In this document: piece by piece, positions 1 through 8,822 of the stretch
Position numbering within the stretch: position 1 is the stretch's first letter
How the letters are laid out: every line of letters begins with the position of its first letter
From: Desulforhopalus sp. IMCC35007
Lineage (GTDB): Bacteria > Desulfobacterota > Desulfobulbia > Desulfobulbales > Desulfocapsaceae
Assembly: GCF_005116575.1 (NCBI RefSeq)
Contig: NZ_SWCN01000001.1
Coordinates: 310,001-374,000, forward strand
DNA length: 64,000 bases
Direction of reading: 5' to 3'
The notes under the pieces: model-generated
The model's database searches: none
What the model was told of the DNA's origin: nothing
Seen by the model: only the letters and a program-made list of their open reading frames with translations
Made by a program: the position numbers and the translations under genes

Positions 1-212
1 AAGGTCAGCCCTTCCATCTGCTGGGTTATTTCCGTAGGAAAATCAAAAATATTCTGAGTCAGGTCAATGAGGATATTTTTCTCCCCTTTTATCAGATAGC
101 CGTTAATTGAAATACCATCCGGGATGGGCCAAATTCCTTCAAACAGATAGCTTTTATCTTCAATGTTTACCGAAAATCGGTAAATGTCATCAATAACCTT
201 TTTAATCTTCAT
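1..212 (-). CDS. FprA-like (A-type flavodiiron) protein, N-terminal fragment
   Basis: About the first 70 residues of a protein that runs off the left edge. The translation starts MKIKKVIDDIYRFSV and contains LFEGIWPIPDGISINGYLI, which closely resembles the opening of the metallo-beta-lactamase-fold diiron domain of A-type flavoproteins (FprA / rubredoxin:oxygen oxidoreductase). In that family the diiron site reduces O2 or NO to protect anaerobes. The ATG at 212 is preceded by AAGGAG at normal spacing. The HxExDH metal ligands and the flavodoxin half lie outside the window, so a stand-alone hydrolase of the same fold is not excluded. Confidence 0.7.
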   Translation of the reverse strand, partial: MKIKKVIDDIYRFSVNIEDKSYLFEGIWPIPDGISINGYLIKGEKNILIDLTQNIFDFPTEITQQMEGLT

Positions 213-255
213 CGCTTTGTTGCTCCTTGTAGTTACTTGGACGAAATATCTCGTT

Positions 256-1761
256 TCAGGATGGAAACGCTTTTACACGCATATCGCCACTTTCGAGAAA
301 ACGCTGATGCATGAAAAATACCTTTTCCAGGATATGCGGCTCATGTCCACCACGCTCCCGGACCGCACGCTGGTAATAGTCCCACAACTGATCCCGAAAA
401 TCTGGGTGGGCACATTTTTTAATGATTTGTTCCGCCACTTGGCGTGGGGTCAACGGACGGGTATCTACTAGACCGTATTCAGTTACCACAACATCCACCG
501 AGTGCTCGGAGTGGTCAACGTGTGAGACCATGGGAACAATGGCTGAAATTAATCCACCCTTGGCCGTAGACGGGGTCACAATCATAGACACTGCTCCGTT
601 TCTTAAAAAATCACCTGACCCACCTATGCCGTTCATTAATTGGGTGCCCATGACGTGCGTGGAGTTGACCTGGCCGTAAATATCAACTTCGATGGCCGTG
701 TTGATGGCAATGACTCCGAGGCGGCGAATCACTTCCGGTGCATTGGAAATCTCCACTGGTCGTAACACGACTTTATCCCGATAGCGGTCTATATCATTGA
801 GGAATCGTTCTCGTGCCTTTTCAGATAGTGTCAGGGCCGAGCCGGAAGCAGCCCGAACTTTACCGAGGTCGATAAGGTCCAAAACACTGTCTTGCAGGAC
901 CTCCGAGTAAATATCGATGGAGTGGAAGTTGTTGTCCTTGAGGAATCCGGACAAAACAGCGTTGGCGACATCACCGACCCCTGCCTGCCAGGGAAGGGAC
1001 GACGGCATACGGTCTTTTTTTATTTCATGGTGCACAAAGTCGAGAATGTATTCGGCGATTCGGCTGGCGGCGGCATTCGGCGGCGTGAAAATTGGACAAT
1101 GATCTTGCTCGGTACTGAACAGGATAGCGACCACCCGATCCGGATCCATTGCGATAAAAGGTTTTCCGATCCGATCAACTGTGCGGTAAATGGGAATCGG
1201 CATACGATAAGGGGGATCCTCCGGGATGAAAATGTCATGAATCCCTTCGAGTTTTGGCGAATTTGCCGAAATCTCAATAATAATCTTGTTGGCCTTCTGC
1301 ACATACGTAGGCGTGTTGCCAACAGACATAGTGGGAATTAAATGGCCCTGTTCGGTAATAGCCGCCGCCTCCACCACAGCAACGTCACACTGTCCCCATT
1401 GTCCCGCCCTCACTTTAGCTGACAATTGAGAAAGATGATCATCCTTAAAGGCTATTTTGCCCAGATTGATTTTCTCTCGCATGAACTTATCGCTCATGTA
1501 AGGTCTACGCCAGGCAACAAGATCGGCACGGGCTAATTTCCCATCAACCATGTCACCAGTAGATGCCCCAGCGAACAAATTAATTTTAAAATCTTCGCCG
1601 TTCTCCGACCGCCTCACCAGCTCTCTGGGAATTAATTTAGGATATCCAGCGGTAAAGCCGGAAATAAACAGGTTCGTACCATCTTGAATGTGTTCGGCTG
1701 CAGTGGCCGGATCGTTAATTTTATCCTGCAACGGTTTATACCGCACTCGATCAGCTAACAT
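256..1761 (-). CDS. acetyl-CoA hydrolase/transferase family (probable acetate/succinate CoA-transferase)
   Basis: A 501-residue protein of the acetyl-CoA hydrolase/transferase family, which moves CoA between acetate, succinate or propionate through a glutamyl-CoA intermediate. The N-terminal half has the glycine-rich stretch DGTNLFISGFTAGYPK. The C-terminal half has DIYSEVLQDS, where the Glu fits the catalytic residue, and the CoA-binding loop GIGGSGDFLRNG. The length matches the Cat1/SucCoA-transferase group (about 500 aa). A GTG at 1794 could extend the frame by 11 residues, but the ATG at 1761 has GAAGGAG eight bases upstream and gives the usual family start. Which acid is the acceptor cannot be read from sequence. 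It precedes the FprA-like gene in the same direction and lies 63 bp after metF. Confidence 0.88.
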   Translation of the reverse strand: MLADRVRYKPLQDKINDPATAAEHIQDGTNLFISGFTAGYPKLIPRELVRRSENGEDFKINLFAGASTGDMVDGKLARADLVAWRRPYMSDKFMREKINLGKIAFKDDHLSQLSAKVRAGQWGQCDVAVVEAAAITEQGHLIPTMSVGNTPTYVQKANKIIIEISANSPKLEGIHDIFIPEDPPYRMPIPIYRTVDRIGKPFIAMDPDRVVAILFSTEQDHCPIFTPPNAAASRIAEYILDFVHHEIKKDRMPSSLPWQAGVGDVANAVLSGFLKDNNFHSIDIYSEVLQDSVLDLIDLGKVRAASGSALTLSEKARERFLNDIDRYRDKVVLRPVEISNAPEVIRRLGVIAINTAIEVDIYGQVNSTHVMGTQLMNGIGGSGDFLRNGAVSMIVTPSTAKGGLISAIVPMVSHVDHSEHSVDVVVTEYGLVDTRPLTPRQVAEQIIKKCAHPDFRDQLWDYYQRAVRERGGHEPHILEKVFFMHQRFLESGDMRVKAFPS

Positions 1762-1824
1762 GCCATGATCTCCTTCTCGTTTCCTTTGCTGCACAAAACC
1801 ATACTCAGCATGTAATAGGACGAA

Positions 1825-2712
1825 TCAAACCAAACCACGAGTCGTGGTCACGCCCAATGAATCGTATATCTGACGAGTCGCATTTGATCTGTTGAGGGTA
1901 TACAGATGCACCCCTCTGGTATTATGATCTATGAGGTCACGTACCTGCTCGGTGGCCCAGTGGGTTCCTACTTTGGCCTGATACTCTTCATTTTCTGCAC
2001 GATACATGGATTTGATGAGACGCGCCGGAAAACGAGTACCTGCGGAAACTTCGGCCATCCGCTGCATGAGCTTCACTGAGGTAATTGGAGCAATGCCCGC
2101 CACGATAGGTACCCGAATACCGGCCAGTTCGCAGCGTTCACAGAAATCATAAAATTCGTTGTTATCAAAAAAGAGTTGGGTGCAGATATAGTCAGCGCCG
2201 GCATCAACCTTCGCCTTCAGGTAATCTATCTCTTGCAGTCGATTAGGCGTTTCAGGATGTCCTTCCGGGAATCCCGCCACGCCGATCCCCATTTGCGGAT
2301 AATGCTTACGGATAAATTCCACCATCTCGAACGCATATTTGAAACCACCGTCAACAGGCTCGAAAGGACCCTGTCCTTTAGGAGGATCGCCGCGCAAGGC
2401 GAGAATATTCTCAACTCCACTGGCTACATAGGTATCTAGAATTGACTGAATTTCATCCCGAGTCGAGCCAACGCAGGTTAAATGAGAAACTACAGTCAAA
2501 TCGGTCTCCTTTTGAATACGCAATATTAGCTCATGGGTCAAATCACGGGTTGAACCACCGGCACCATAGGTAACACTCACATACCCCAACTCCAGAGGCG
2601 AAAGATCGCTGATTGTGGCGAAGAGCTGGTCAGCTGACTCTTTACTTTTGGGTGGAAAGAGCTCATAGCTAAAGGCAATTGGATTTTGCTCAAATATTTT
2701 TGAAATATGCAC
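1825..2712 (-). CDS. metF: 5,10-methylenetetrahydrofolate reductase MetF
   Basis: Reduces methylene-THF to methyl-THF, feeding methionine synthesis and, in acetogens and many sulfate reducers, the methyl branch of the Wood-Ljungdahl pathway. The translation has the family signatures FSYELFPPKS near the N-terminus (the Glu is the catalytic acid), VSVTYGAGGSTRDLT, NILALRGDPPKG, GVAGFPEGHPE and ADYICTQLFFDN (flavin and folate binding). I place the start at a GTG (2712) with AAGGAG seven bases upstream; this gives 295 residues, almost exactly the E. coli length. A longer frame from a TTG at 2766 lacks a ribosome site. No MetV-like zinc partner is seen next to it. Confidence 0.94.
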   Translation of the reverse strand: MHISKIFEQNPIAFSYELFPPKSKESADQLFATISDLSPLELGYVSVTYGAGGSTRDLTHELILRIQKETDLTVVSHLTCVGSTRDEIQSILDTYVASGVENILALRGDPPKGQGPFEPVDGGFKYAFEMVEFIRKHYPQMGIGVAGFPEGHPETPNRLQEIDYLKAKVDAGADYICTQLFFDNNEFYDFCERCELAGIRVPIVAGIAPITSVKLMQRMAEVSAGTRFPARLIKSMYRAENEEYQAKVGTHWATEQVRDLIDHNTRGVHLYTLNRSNATRQIYDSLGVTTTRGLV

Positions 2713-2799
2713 TGCGGTTCTCCTTGTAGAAAAAGTTTCCTGCGGGGGGCGAAACTCTCGTCTCAAATCGCCTGCCGCAAAATTGTTTACATTATATTG

Positions 2800-3159
2800 T
2801 TATAGATCCGTCATTTTTTTTATTACATTTTGTACATCTTTGAAGTCGCCATTCATGTCAGCCATGTATTTAGGCCGATACGCACATCCAGCTGCCAGGT
2901 TGTCAGTTTCTTTATTGGGCAGGATGAGGATGAGATTATTTTCTATCAGTTGTGAGCCATACTCTGACAAATTGGCAAGTTCCAGTTGGTCTTCTACCAG
3001 CAACACAATAATGTCACAAAAAGACATTGGTCTTGCTGTTGAGAATAAAGCATCTTTTAAAGTGTGACATGTGGCTGTCATTTCCCTGGCGTAGACTTCT
3101 GCAACGGTAGCTTGAAGTTTTGGACCATGCTTACTGTTTTTTTTGAAATAAAGAATCAT
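2800..3159 (-). CDS. small conserved-looking protein of unknown function
   Basis: A 119-residue protein that I do not recognise. It begins MILYFKKNSKHGPKLQATVA, has a hydrophobic strand CDIIVLLVEDQLEL and a second one NNLILILPNKE, and ends in a charged tail with DVQNVIKKM. Alternation of predicted strands and helices suggests a small Rossmann- or receiver-like alpha/beta fold, but no phospho-acceptor aspartate context is clear. It lies directly upstream of metF in the same direction, about 90 bp away. The ribosome site is weak, and the frame could be a chance one. No transmembrane segment or signal peptide is visible. Confidence 0.5.
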   Translation of the reverse strand: MILYFKKNSKHGPKLQATVAEVYAREMTATCHTLKDALFSTARPMSFCDIIVLLVEDQLELANLSEYGSQLIENNLILILPNKETDNLAAGCAYRPKYMADMNGDFKDVQNVIKKMTDL

Positions 3160-3333
3160 TGCTTTTGCCGTTATAAAATACGTCCATATAAACGAATGCG
3201 TACCACTCTGGTAGTGTACCTTTCGCTATAAACATCCAATAATTGTGCCCAAAAGTTGTTTTTTGCCTAAGTTGCTGTAATTATATAAACTATTTTTTCA
3301 TTAAAGGCTTGCAAAGGTGGAGAGCAAAGGAAT

Positions 3334-3405
3334 GTTCACTGTTACCGAACAAAGCCGTTCACTGTAAGTGGACACTGTCCGTTTATAGTGAACGTATGGT
3401 GAATG
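3334..3405. promoter_or_regulatory. cluster of GTTCACTGT-like boxes in the 3160-3429 spacer
   Basis: The 270-bp spacer between the small gene at 3159 and the end of the regulator at 3430 contains GTTCACTGT at 3334 and again at 3357, a GGACACTGTCC dyad just after, and inverted GTGAAC and GGTGAAT boxes at about 3388 and 3398. Several copies in both orientations look like a multi-site operator, possibly for the neighbouring sigma54 regulator or for the promoter of the small gene. No -24/-12 pair is seen next to it. Confidence 0.3.
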
Positions 3406-3429
3406 TTTCTTTGAGGGAATCGGGGGAAT

Positions 3430-4851
3430 TTAATTGTTTTTTCTGGATATATTGTGTTTTTTCAATAGGTTGTAAAGACGTGTTCTGCCTATGTCAGCGA
3501 TGGAACATGCTTCCTTTATCTTTCCGTGGGTTATCGCCATTAACTGAAGAAGATAAGACTTTTCAACTTCATCTAGAGCCGCATCACGATAATGACGCAA
3601 TGTCGGCAGGGTGGTTGTGGAGGACGGCTGAACCTTCTCTTGAATCTCAGATATCTGAGGTTCGACTGTATCTATGGATTTACGAATGGCTTGAATACGG
3701 ATGTTTTCCGCAAGATGTTTTGCAAACAGTATTGATTCACTTCCTGCGGCATGGAATGAATCCTCAATAGCATGCATGAATTCTCTAATATTTCCTGGCC
3801 AGTTATATGCCTTGAGTGTGTCCAGATAGTCGGGTGAAAAACCTTTTGATTCTTTGTTGTACTTTTCCGCCAGTTTTCTCATGTAGTGCATCATCAATAT
3901 TTCAATATCTTCAATTCTCTCCCTGAGAGGTGGTAACATAATGACTTGGGAATGCAGCCTGAAGTAGAGATCCTCACGGAACTGACCATCTTTTACCATC
4001 TTTTTGAGATCTTTGTGGGTTGCGGCGATTAAACGGAAATCACTGAACACCTCGTTGATCGATCCAACGGGCATGAATTTTTTTTCTTGGAGAACGCGTA
4101 AAAGAGTTTTCTGCAGATTCGGGTCAAGATCACCAATCTCGTCAAGGAACAAACTTCCGCCGTCGGCGAGTTTGATCAGACCTGTTGTTCTTCTGTCAGC
4201 ACCGGTAAAAGCTCCTTTTTCGTGACCAAACAAGGTGTCGGCGATAAGATTATCCGGCAAGGTGGAGCAATCAACTGTCACCAACCTGTTTCCTGACCGG
4301 CAACTGTTGGCATGCAAAGCCCTGGCAAACACCTCTTTCCCTGTGCCTGTTTCTCCAGTGAAAAGGACATTGCTTTCATTTTCCGCAGCACGCGCGAGTT
4401 GCTCGAGGCATTGACTTAACTGAGGACTGTTGCCGATTAATTCATGGCGTTTAAGTATCGAGAGAGACTTGGGGGCTTTTCGGTAGTTCTCTCGGTACTC
4501 CAGAACTCTTTTTATAGGGAGAAGTATTTCCTTGGGAGAGAGAGGCTTCTGTATGTAATCCCAGGCACCATTTTTTACAGCTAATTCAGCACCACTTTTA
4601 GTTCCTACCCCAGTGATAATTATTACCTCGGGAGGATCACTCATCTCCTTAATTTGTTTTAAGGTATCAAGGCCATTGCCATCAGGCATATTCACATCGA
4701 GAAAAACAACATCAAAATGACCTGTGCGAACTTTGTTCAGGCCATCAACGAGTTCATGGCAATATTCGGCATGGTGATGAATTCTCTCTATCATCTGCTG
4801 CAACATGGTACAGGTTGTCAGATGATCATCGATGATAAGGACATTTCCCAT
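3430..4851 (-). CDS. NtrC-family sigma54-dependent response regulator
   Basis: A 473-residue transcriptional activator. The receiver domain (about 1-120) has the acidic pair in LIIDDH and the phospho-acceptor D52 in FLDVNMPDGNG, with lysine in IQKPLSPKE. The AAA+ domain (about 145-375) shows Walker A GETGTGKE, the sigma54-contacting loop GAFTGA and Walker B LFLDEIGDL. The C-terminus has a Fis-type helix-turn-helix (GKIKEACSIADIGRTRLYN). The ATG at 4851 follows the kinase stop by 13 bp, so the two are translated together; an upstream extension would overlap the kinase end. It is the third gene of an Fe-ADH - kinase - regulator operon and most likely controls that operon or other alcohol or aldehyde genes; its targets are not visible. 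Confidence 0.93.
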   Translation of the reverse strand: MGNVLIIDDHLTTCTMLQQMIERIHHHAEYCHELVDGLNKVRTGHFDVVFLDVNMPDGNGLDTLKQIKEMSDPPEVIIITGVGTKSGAELAVKNGAWDYIQKPLSPKEILLPIKRVLEYRENYRKAPKSLSILKRHELIGNSPQLSQCLEQLARAAENESNVLFTGETGTGKEVFARALHANSCRSGNRLVTVDCSTLPDNLIADTLFGHEKGAFTGADRRTTGLIKLADGGSLFLDEIGDLDPNLQKTLLRVLQEKKFMPVGSINEVFSDFRLIAATHKDLKKMVKDGQFREDLYFRLHSQVIMLPPLRERIEDIEILMMHYMRKLAEKYNKESKGFSPDYLDTLKAYNWPGNIREFMHAIEDSFHAAGSESILFAKHLAENIRIQAIRKSIDTVEPQISEIQEKVQPSSTTTLPTLRHYRDAALDEVEKSYLLQLMAITHGKIKEACSIADIGRTRLYNLLKKHNISRKNN

Positions 4852-4864
4852 TAGGTCTTCTTTC

Positions 4865-6496
4865 TCAATTCTGAACTTGCTCCAATACGTCAGCAAGTTC
4901 TTCGAATTTGTATGGTTTGTTAACTATTTGCGTAATTCCTGCTGTCTTTATTTTTTCTCGGCTCAGGGTGTGGAGAAAACCTGTACAAAGAATTATAGGA
5001 ATATCCGGGCGAAGTGCCCGCACCCGAGCAGCGAGCTCCAGTCCATTCATTTCAGGCATGGTCAGATCTGTAATGACAATATCATAGAGAGATGGTGATT
5101 GTTCAAAAGCTGCCACAGCTTCAATGCTGGATTGTTGCGCCGTAATTGTAAAGCCAAGCCTCTCAAGAAATTTTGTTCCACAATCTAATTGTTGAAGCTC
5201 GTCGTCAACGAGGAGAATATGGCCATGGCCACCCATAGTAGATACTTTTACTCTATCATCCTGTTCCAGAGGCTGCTCCGTGCTTTGCGGGAGCAGTATC
5301 CGAAAACATGTTCCATGACCTAATCGACTTTCAACGTCAATATGGCCATTATGGCTTTTTACGATGCCATGGACAAGAGACAATCCAAAGCCGGTTCCTT
5401 CTCCTGGTTGTTTGGTTGTAAAATATGGTTCAAAAATATTGTCCATAACTTCCGGTGAGATACCGGGGCCTGTGTCAATAATCTCAAGCGCCAGCATTCT
5501 TTTTGCTTTCGCCCCATTGTTTGATGAAAGCTGTAGCTCATCGGACTCCACCTCTGTTATTTGTAGCGTGAGCGTTCCACCGACCTTTGCCATGGCTTGG
5601 ATGGCATTGGTGCAAAGGTTGGTAATGACTTGATGAATCTTTGTTGAATCCGCAAGAACGCTATCAGCAGGAGTGTCAAACTTTGTTTCTAAAGTAATAT
5701 TGTGCGGCAAGGTAATCCGGATGAGCTGAAGAGCCTCGCGGGCTATTTTTGTTATGGATGTGGGATGCAAATCAAGATCATCCTGCCTGCTGAACGTGAG
5801 AATTTGTTTTACTAAGTCACGCGCACGGTAGGAGGCTTGTAGGATCTCCCTGATGTTATAACGAATATCGTCCATATCGTTAATTTCAAATATTTCAATA
5901 AGTTCAGCATAACCAATTATCCCACTGAGTATATTATTGAAATCATGCGCAACCCCTCCGGCAAGAGACCCTATTGCTTCCATTTTTTGGGACTTGCGTA
6001 GCTGCTCTTCGAGTCTTTGTTGTTGATTAAGGGTTTCGACCTTTTTGGTAATATCTCGAATAACCTCAAGGTGCCCAATCAAGTCGCCATTTTTATCATG
6101 CATATCATTGCCATGCGTTTCACCAACGAGCAAGGCACCATCTTTGCACCTATAATGCAGGACTGCCTCGGTCCAAACCGGATTGACATGAAAATGATCC
6201 GTTTCGTCTGCGTACAATATTGAGATATGTTTGCCGGTAAGCTCTTCTGCAGTATAACCAAATCTTTTGATTAGAGCTGGGTTAACCTGCGTGATGATAC
6301 CAGAAGAGTCGGTTATTACAACACTGTCTGGAATAGAATTGAGAATAGATTGATAGAAAACATTCTGAAGATCAAGAGATGCTATTTTTTCTTTCAGTTC
6401 CGGGAAGTAGCTTTTTCGAATAGACTTGCCACCGAGCCCAACTATTTTATTAACATTATTTTCCCAGGAAATTTTCCCCTCAGAGCGCCTTTTCAT
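4865..6496 (-). CDS. PAS hybrid histidine kinase with C-terminal receiver
   Basis: A 543-residue cytoplasmic sensor kinase with no transmembrane segment or signal peptide. Order: one PAS domain (about 45-165, VVITDSSGIITQVNPALI), DHp domain with the H-box [17 protein letters not shown], a CA ATPase domain with the N-box ITNLCTNAIQAM and G-boxes DTGPGISPE and GTGFGLSL, and a C-terminal receiver with ILLVDDE and phospho-acceptor DLTMPEMNG. The ATG at 6496 has GAGGAT six bases upstream and overlaps the end of the upstream alcohol dehydrogenase by 17 bp, so the two are translationally coupled. It probably senses a metabolite or redox signal of alcohol oxidation and phosphorylates the sigma54 regulator that follows; this pairing is inferred from operon order. 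Confidence 0.92.
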   Translation of the reverse strand: MKRRSEGKISWENNVNKIVGLGGKSIRKSYFPELKEKIASLDLQNVFYQSILNSIPDSVVITDSSGIITQVNPALIKRFGYTAEELTGKHISILYADETDHFHVNPVWTEAVLHYRCKDGALLVGETHGNDMHDKNGDLIGHLEVIRDITKKVETLNQQQRLEEQLRKSQKMEAIGSLAGGVAHDFNNILSGIIGYAELIEIFEINDMDDIRYNIREILQASYRARDLVKQILTFSRQDDLDLHPTSITKIAREALQLIRITLPHNITLETKFDTPADSVLADSTKIHQVITNLCTNAIQAMAKVGGTLTLQITEVESDELQLSSNNGAKAKRMLALEIIDTGPGISPEVMDNIFEPYFTTKQPGEGTGFGLSLVHGIVKSHNGHIDVESRLGHGTCFRILLPQSTEQPLEQDDRVKVSTMGGHGHILLVDDELQQLDCGTKFLERLGFTITAQQSSIEAVAAFEQSPSLYDIVITDLTMPEMNGLELAARVRALRPDIPIILCTGFLHTLSREKIKTAGITQIVNKPYKFEELADVLEQVQN

Positions 6497-7634
6497 AAAT
6501 ATCCTCAATATCTCGAAGGGTTGGGCGTTTCGGATTGGTCAACATGCAGGGGTCGGCGAGGGCTTTCTTGGCGAGAACAGGGATGTCAGCGTGGGATACC
6601 CCTTGTTTTGCAAGAGTACCGCTTACTCCGACACTCTCCCTGAACATTCTCAAGGCCTTGGCAGTGGCAGCACATTTCTCCTGAGCCGTACCTTTTTGCA
6701 CTGCGGCACCAAAGACCTGCCCTATCCGATCATACCTTTTCGGGGCTGAATCATAGTTGTAGGCAATGACATGCTCCAATAAAAGCCCGTTACATTCTCC
6801 ATGGGAAAACTCGTAGAATCCTCCAAGGCTGTGCGCCATGGCGTGGACAGCTCCAAGGCTGGCATTGGAAAAAGCAAGACCTGCCTGTAGAGAGGCCAAC
6901 ATGATCTTTTCACGAATGAAATGATTTGATAAGTCATCCAGAATCAGTGGCAAGTACTTTTGTATAAGTCGAATGGCCTCAAAAGCATGAAGATCCGTCA
7001 GTGCAGAGCTGGCAATAGAGACATAGGCCTCGATGGCATGAACAAGAGCATCGAGTCCTGTACTGACGGTCAGATGGTGGCCCATAGTTATTGTTGTGAG
7101 CGGATCAATAAGGGCTACATCGGGGACCATGCTTTTGCTGATCACTGCAATTTTAATACGCTCTGCCGGATTGTTGATAATTGCAAACTGGGAAACGTCG
7201 GCAGCACTTCCAGCCGTTGTAGGAATACATATTAAAGGCGGGCCCGGGACGTCAACATTATCGACACCTTCAAACTCAAGAATATGCCGTCTGTTAGTGG
7301 AAACGATTCCAATCGCTTTGGCACAATCCATAGGACTGCCGCCGCCAAGAGCGACAATCACATCGCAGCCCGAGTCTTTATATTGTCGGGCACCTTCCAT
7401 TACCTCGGTATCACGAGGGTTTTCATGGAGACTGGAAAATACTGAAAAAACAATTCCGACGTCAATGAACATGGAAGTGACTCTGTTAAGCCAACCTGCA
7501 TCGATAATACCTTGATCAGTTACAATAAAAACCCGACTGGCATTGAAATTCAAAACATATTGGGGTAACAGCTCTATGGCTCCTTCTCCAAAAATTATTT
7601 CCGGAGAAACAAATTTTCGTATTGGTAAAATCAT
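6480..7634 (-). CDS. iron-containing alcohol dehydrogenase (group III)
   Basis: A 384-residue NAD(P)-dependent Fe-alcohol dehydrogenase that interconverts short alcohols and aldehydes. The nucleotide-binding region has DVIVALGGGSPMDCAKAI and the TTAGSAADVSQF loop. Metal ligands are expected in GLDALVHAIEAY (Asp, His), AVHAMAHSLGG and FSHGECNGLLL (His residues). The ATG at 7634 has GGAGGGG seven bases upstream; a TTG two codons earlier is less likely. It is the first gene of an operon with a hybrid kinase (17-bp overlap) and a sigma54 regulator. A paralogue heads a similar operon at the right end of the window. No -24/-12 promoter could be found in front of this copy. Confidence 0.93.
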   Translation of the reverse strand: MILPIRKFVSPEIIFGEGAIELLPQYVLNFNASRVFIVTDQGIIDAGWLNRVTSMFIDVGIVFSVFSSLHENPRDTEVMEGARQYKDSGCDVIVALGGGSPMDCAKAIGIVSTNRRHILEFEGVDNVDVPGPPLICIPTTAGSAADVSQFAIINNPAERIKIAVISKSMVPDVALIDPLTTITMGHHLTVSTGLDALVHAIEAYVSIASSALTDLHAFEAIRLIQKYLPLILDDLSNHFIREKIMLASLQAGLAFSNASLGAVHAMAHSLGGFYEFSHGECNGLLLEHVIAYNYDSAPKRYDRIGQVFGAAVQKGTAQEKCAATAKALRMFRESVGVSGTLAKQGVSHADIPVLAKKALADPCMLTNPKRPTLRDIEDIYEKAL

Positions 7635-8822
7635 ACTCAATCCCCTCCGTCTAACTCTAGCTGAGCAAGACCATACTTTTAAGAATTTTCAAATTCTTAA
7701 ATTATTACCAATTTACTCGATTAGAATATTTATTTCATGAACAACACCTGCTTATCCGGTGATGAACGTCTTATGGCAAACCGATCTTACATTGTAATGA
7801 TGAAACCTACATATTTGCTAAGACTCAACATCAAACTATGGGCGTTTTCGATATTTATAGAGGGGGTAATAAAAAAAGAAAGACACAAATCCAGAGAGGA
7901 TTGTCCCCTCATAGAGCCAAAAGGTTGGCGTGACACCAGAAGAACTATTGCCAATATTAGAGAACAGTTTAGATGGGTGTTAAAATCACCGGTTGAATTG
8001 ATAATACACTCGTTAATACTGCCCTTTCGAAGATTTAAATATTATCCCAGCCCGCCAACTTGAGGTTTCTACTGTGAATCAGAGCGACAAGACCTCATAA
8101 AACCTAACAACAAAAAAGTAATCTGAGGTTATACCTTATCCATGAATCTCTTTACCTCAGGCGTGAGTGGGAATACCTGAGTTTATTCCTGTAATGTCAC
8201 CGGGATCATGTTAAAAAAATTGTCACAAATGGAGCATTTTGAAATCTAAAATAATCCAGAAAATATTTGCAGGTCACTTCGACATAAGAGTCAGGCAACG
8301 TGGTTGATAGTAACTGAGTGCTAGTACCTTCATCAATTACCGTAATAAACTGGAGAATAGTATCAACGCCGACGATGGTCAGAAATGGAGCATTTGTTTC
8401 GGTGGATTATCTGAAAGCATCTCGGATGGGTGGCACGATAAGAGTTGATAGGAATTTGGGATCACGAGAACCAGAACTTACAGGAAGAAAATCAAGTGCA
8501 GGACGAGGGAGAATATCGATACCTTCTCTTTGGTAAGCTACAGTCTGCTGTTACTCCATTTTTGTACAACTCCATTGAAATAGGTAGGTCTATACTCACA
8601 GGAATAGTGTAAATTTGCAGATTTACTTGAATGGTTCAGGTTGCCAGAAGACACATCATTACGCTAGGATTGAATCATCTCATCTATACCAAAGAATCCT
8701 GTTTAAATGAGTATTTCAAGTTTTTCCTGTCTCATAGTACATAAAAATGGTTCTGTGGATTGAACAACATGTTTTGGTATCCATTATTTTCGACCTACTT
8801 CAGTTGCGATTGAGGGACTTTT
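7635..8822. other. long AT-rich spacer between divergent operons
   Basis: Almost 1.2 kb separates the alcohol dehydrogenase from the divergent sensor kinase. No convincing gene is present. Frames of about 70-110 codons (for instance 7737-8063 and 8318-8536) lack ribosome sites and recognisable protein character. The right half holds the best copy of a dispersed repeat (8101-8410). The rest may be promoter DNA or the remains of a lost gene. Confidence 0.6.
8101..8410. repeat. dispersed two-arm non-coding repeat, copy A
   Basis: The left arm (8101-8317) matches copy B nearly base for base in places, including ccagaaaatatttgcaggtc and a GTCAGGCAACG box, and ends GGTTGATAGTAACTGAG. The right arm (about 8358-8410) reads AGTATCAACGCC then ATGGTCA and AATGGAGCATTT. 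So AATGGAGCATTT occurs once in each arm as a direct repeat, enclosing an inverted pair GTTGATAGTA / AGTATCAAC about 45 bp apart. No transposase lies between the arms. This is either a MITE-like element or the ends of a deleted insertion sequence. Confidence 0.7.

Noticed and set aside
3243-3770. Plus-strand frame of 175 codons
   Set aside because: It runs antisense through the end of the sigma54 regulator and its composition (many Cys, Trp) is that of a shadow frame.
7737-8063. Plus-strand frame of 108 codons in the long spacer
   Set aside because: No ribosome site, no protein-like domain pattern, AT-rich DNA typical of the surrounding spacer.
8318-8536. Plus-strand frame of 72 codons
   Set aside because: It lies across the right arm of a non-coding repeat and has no initiation signal.
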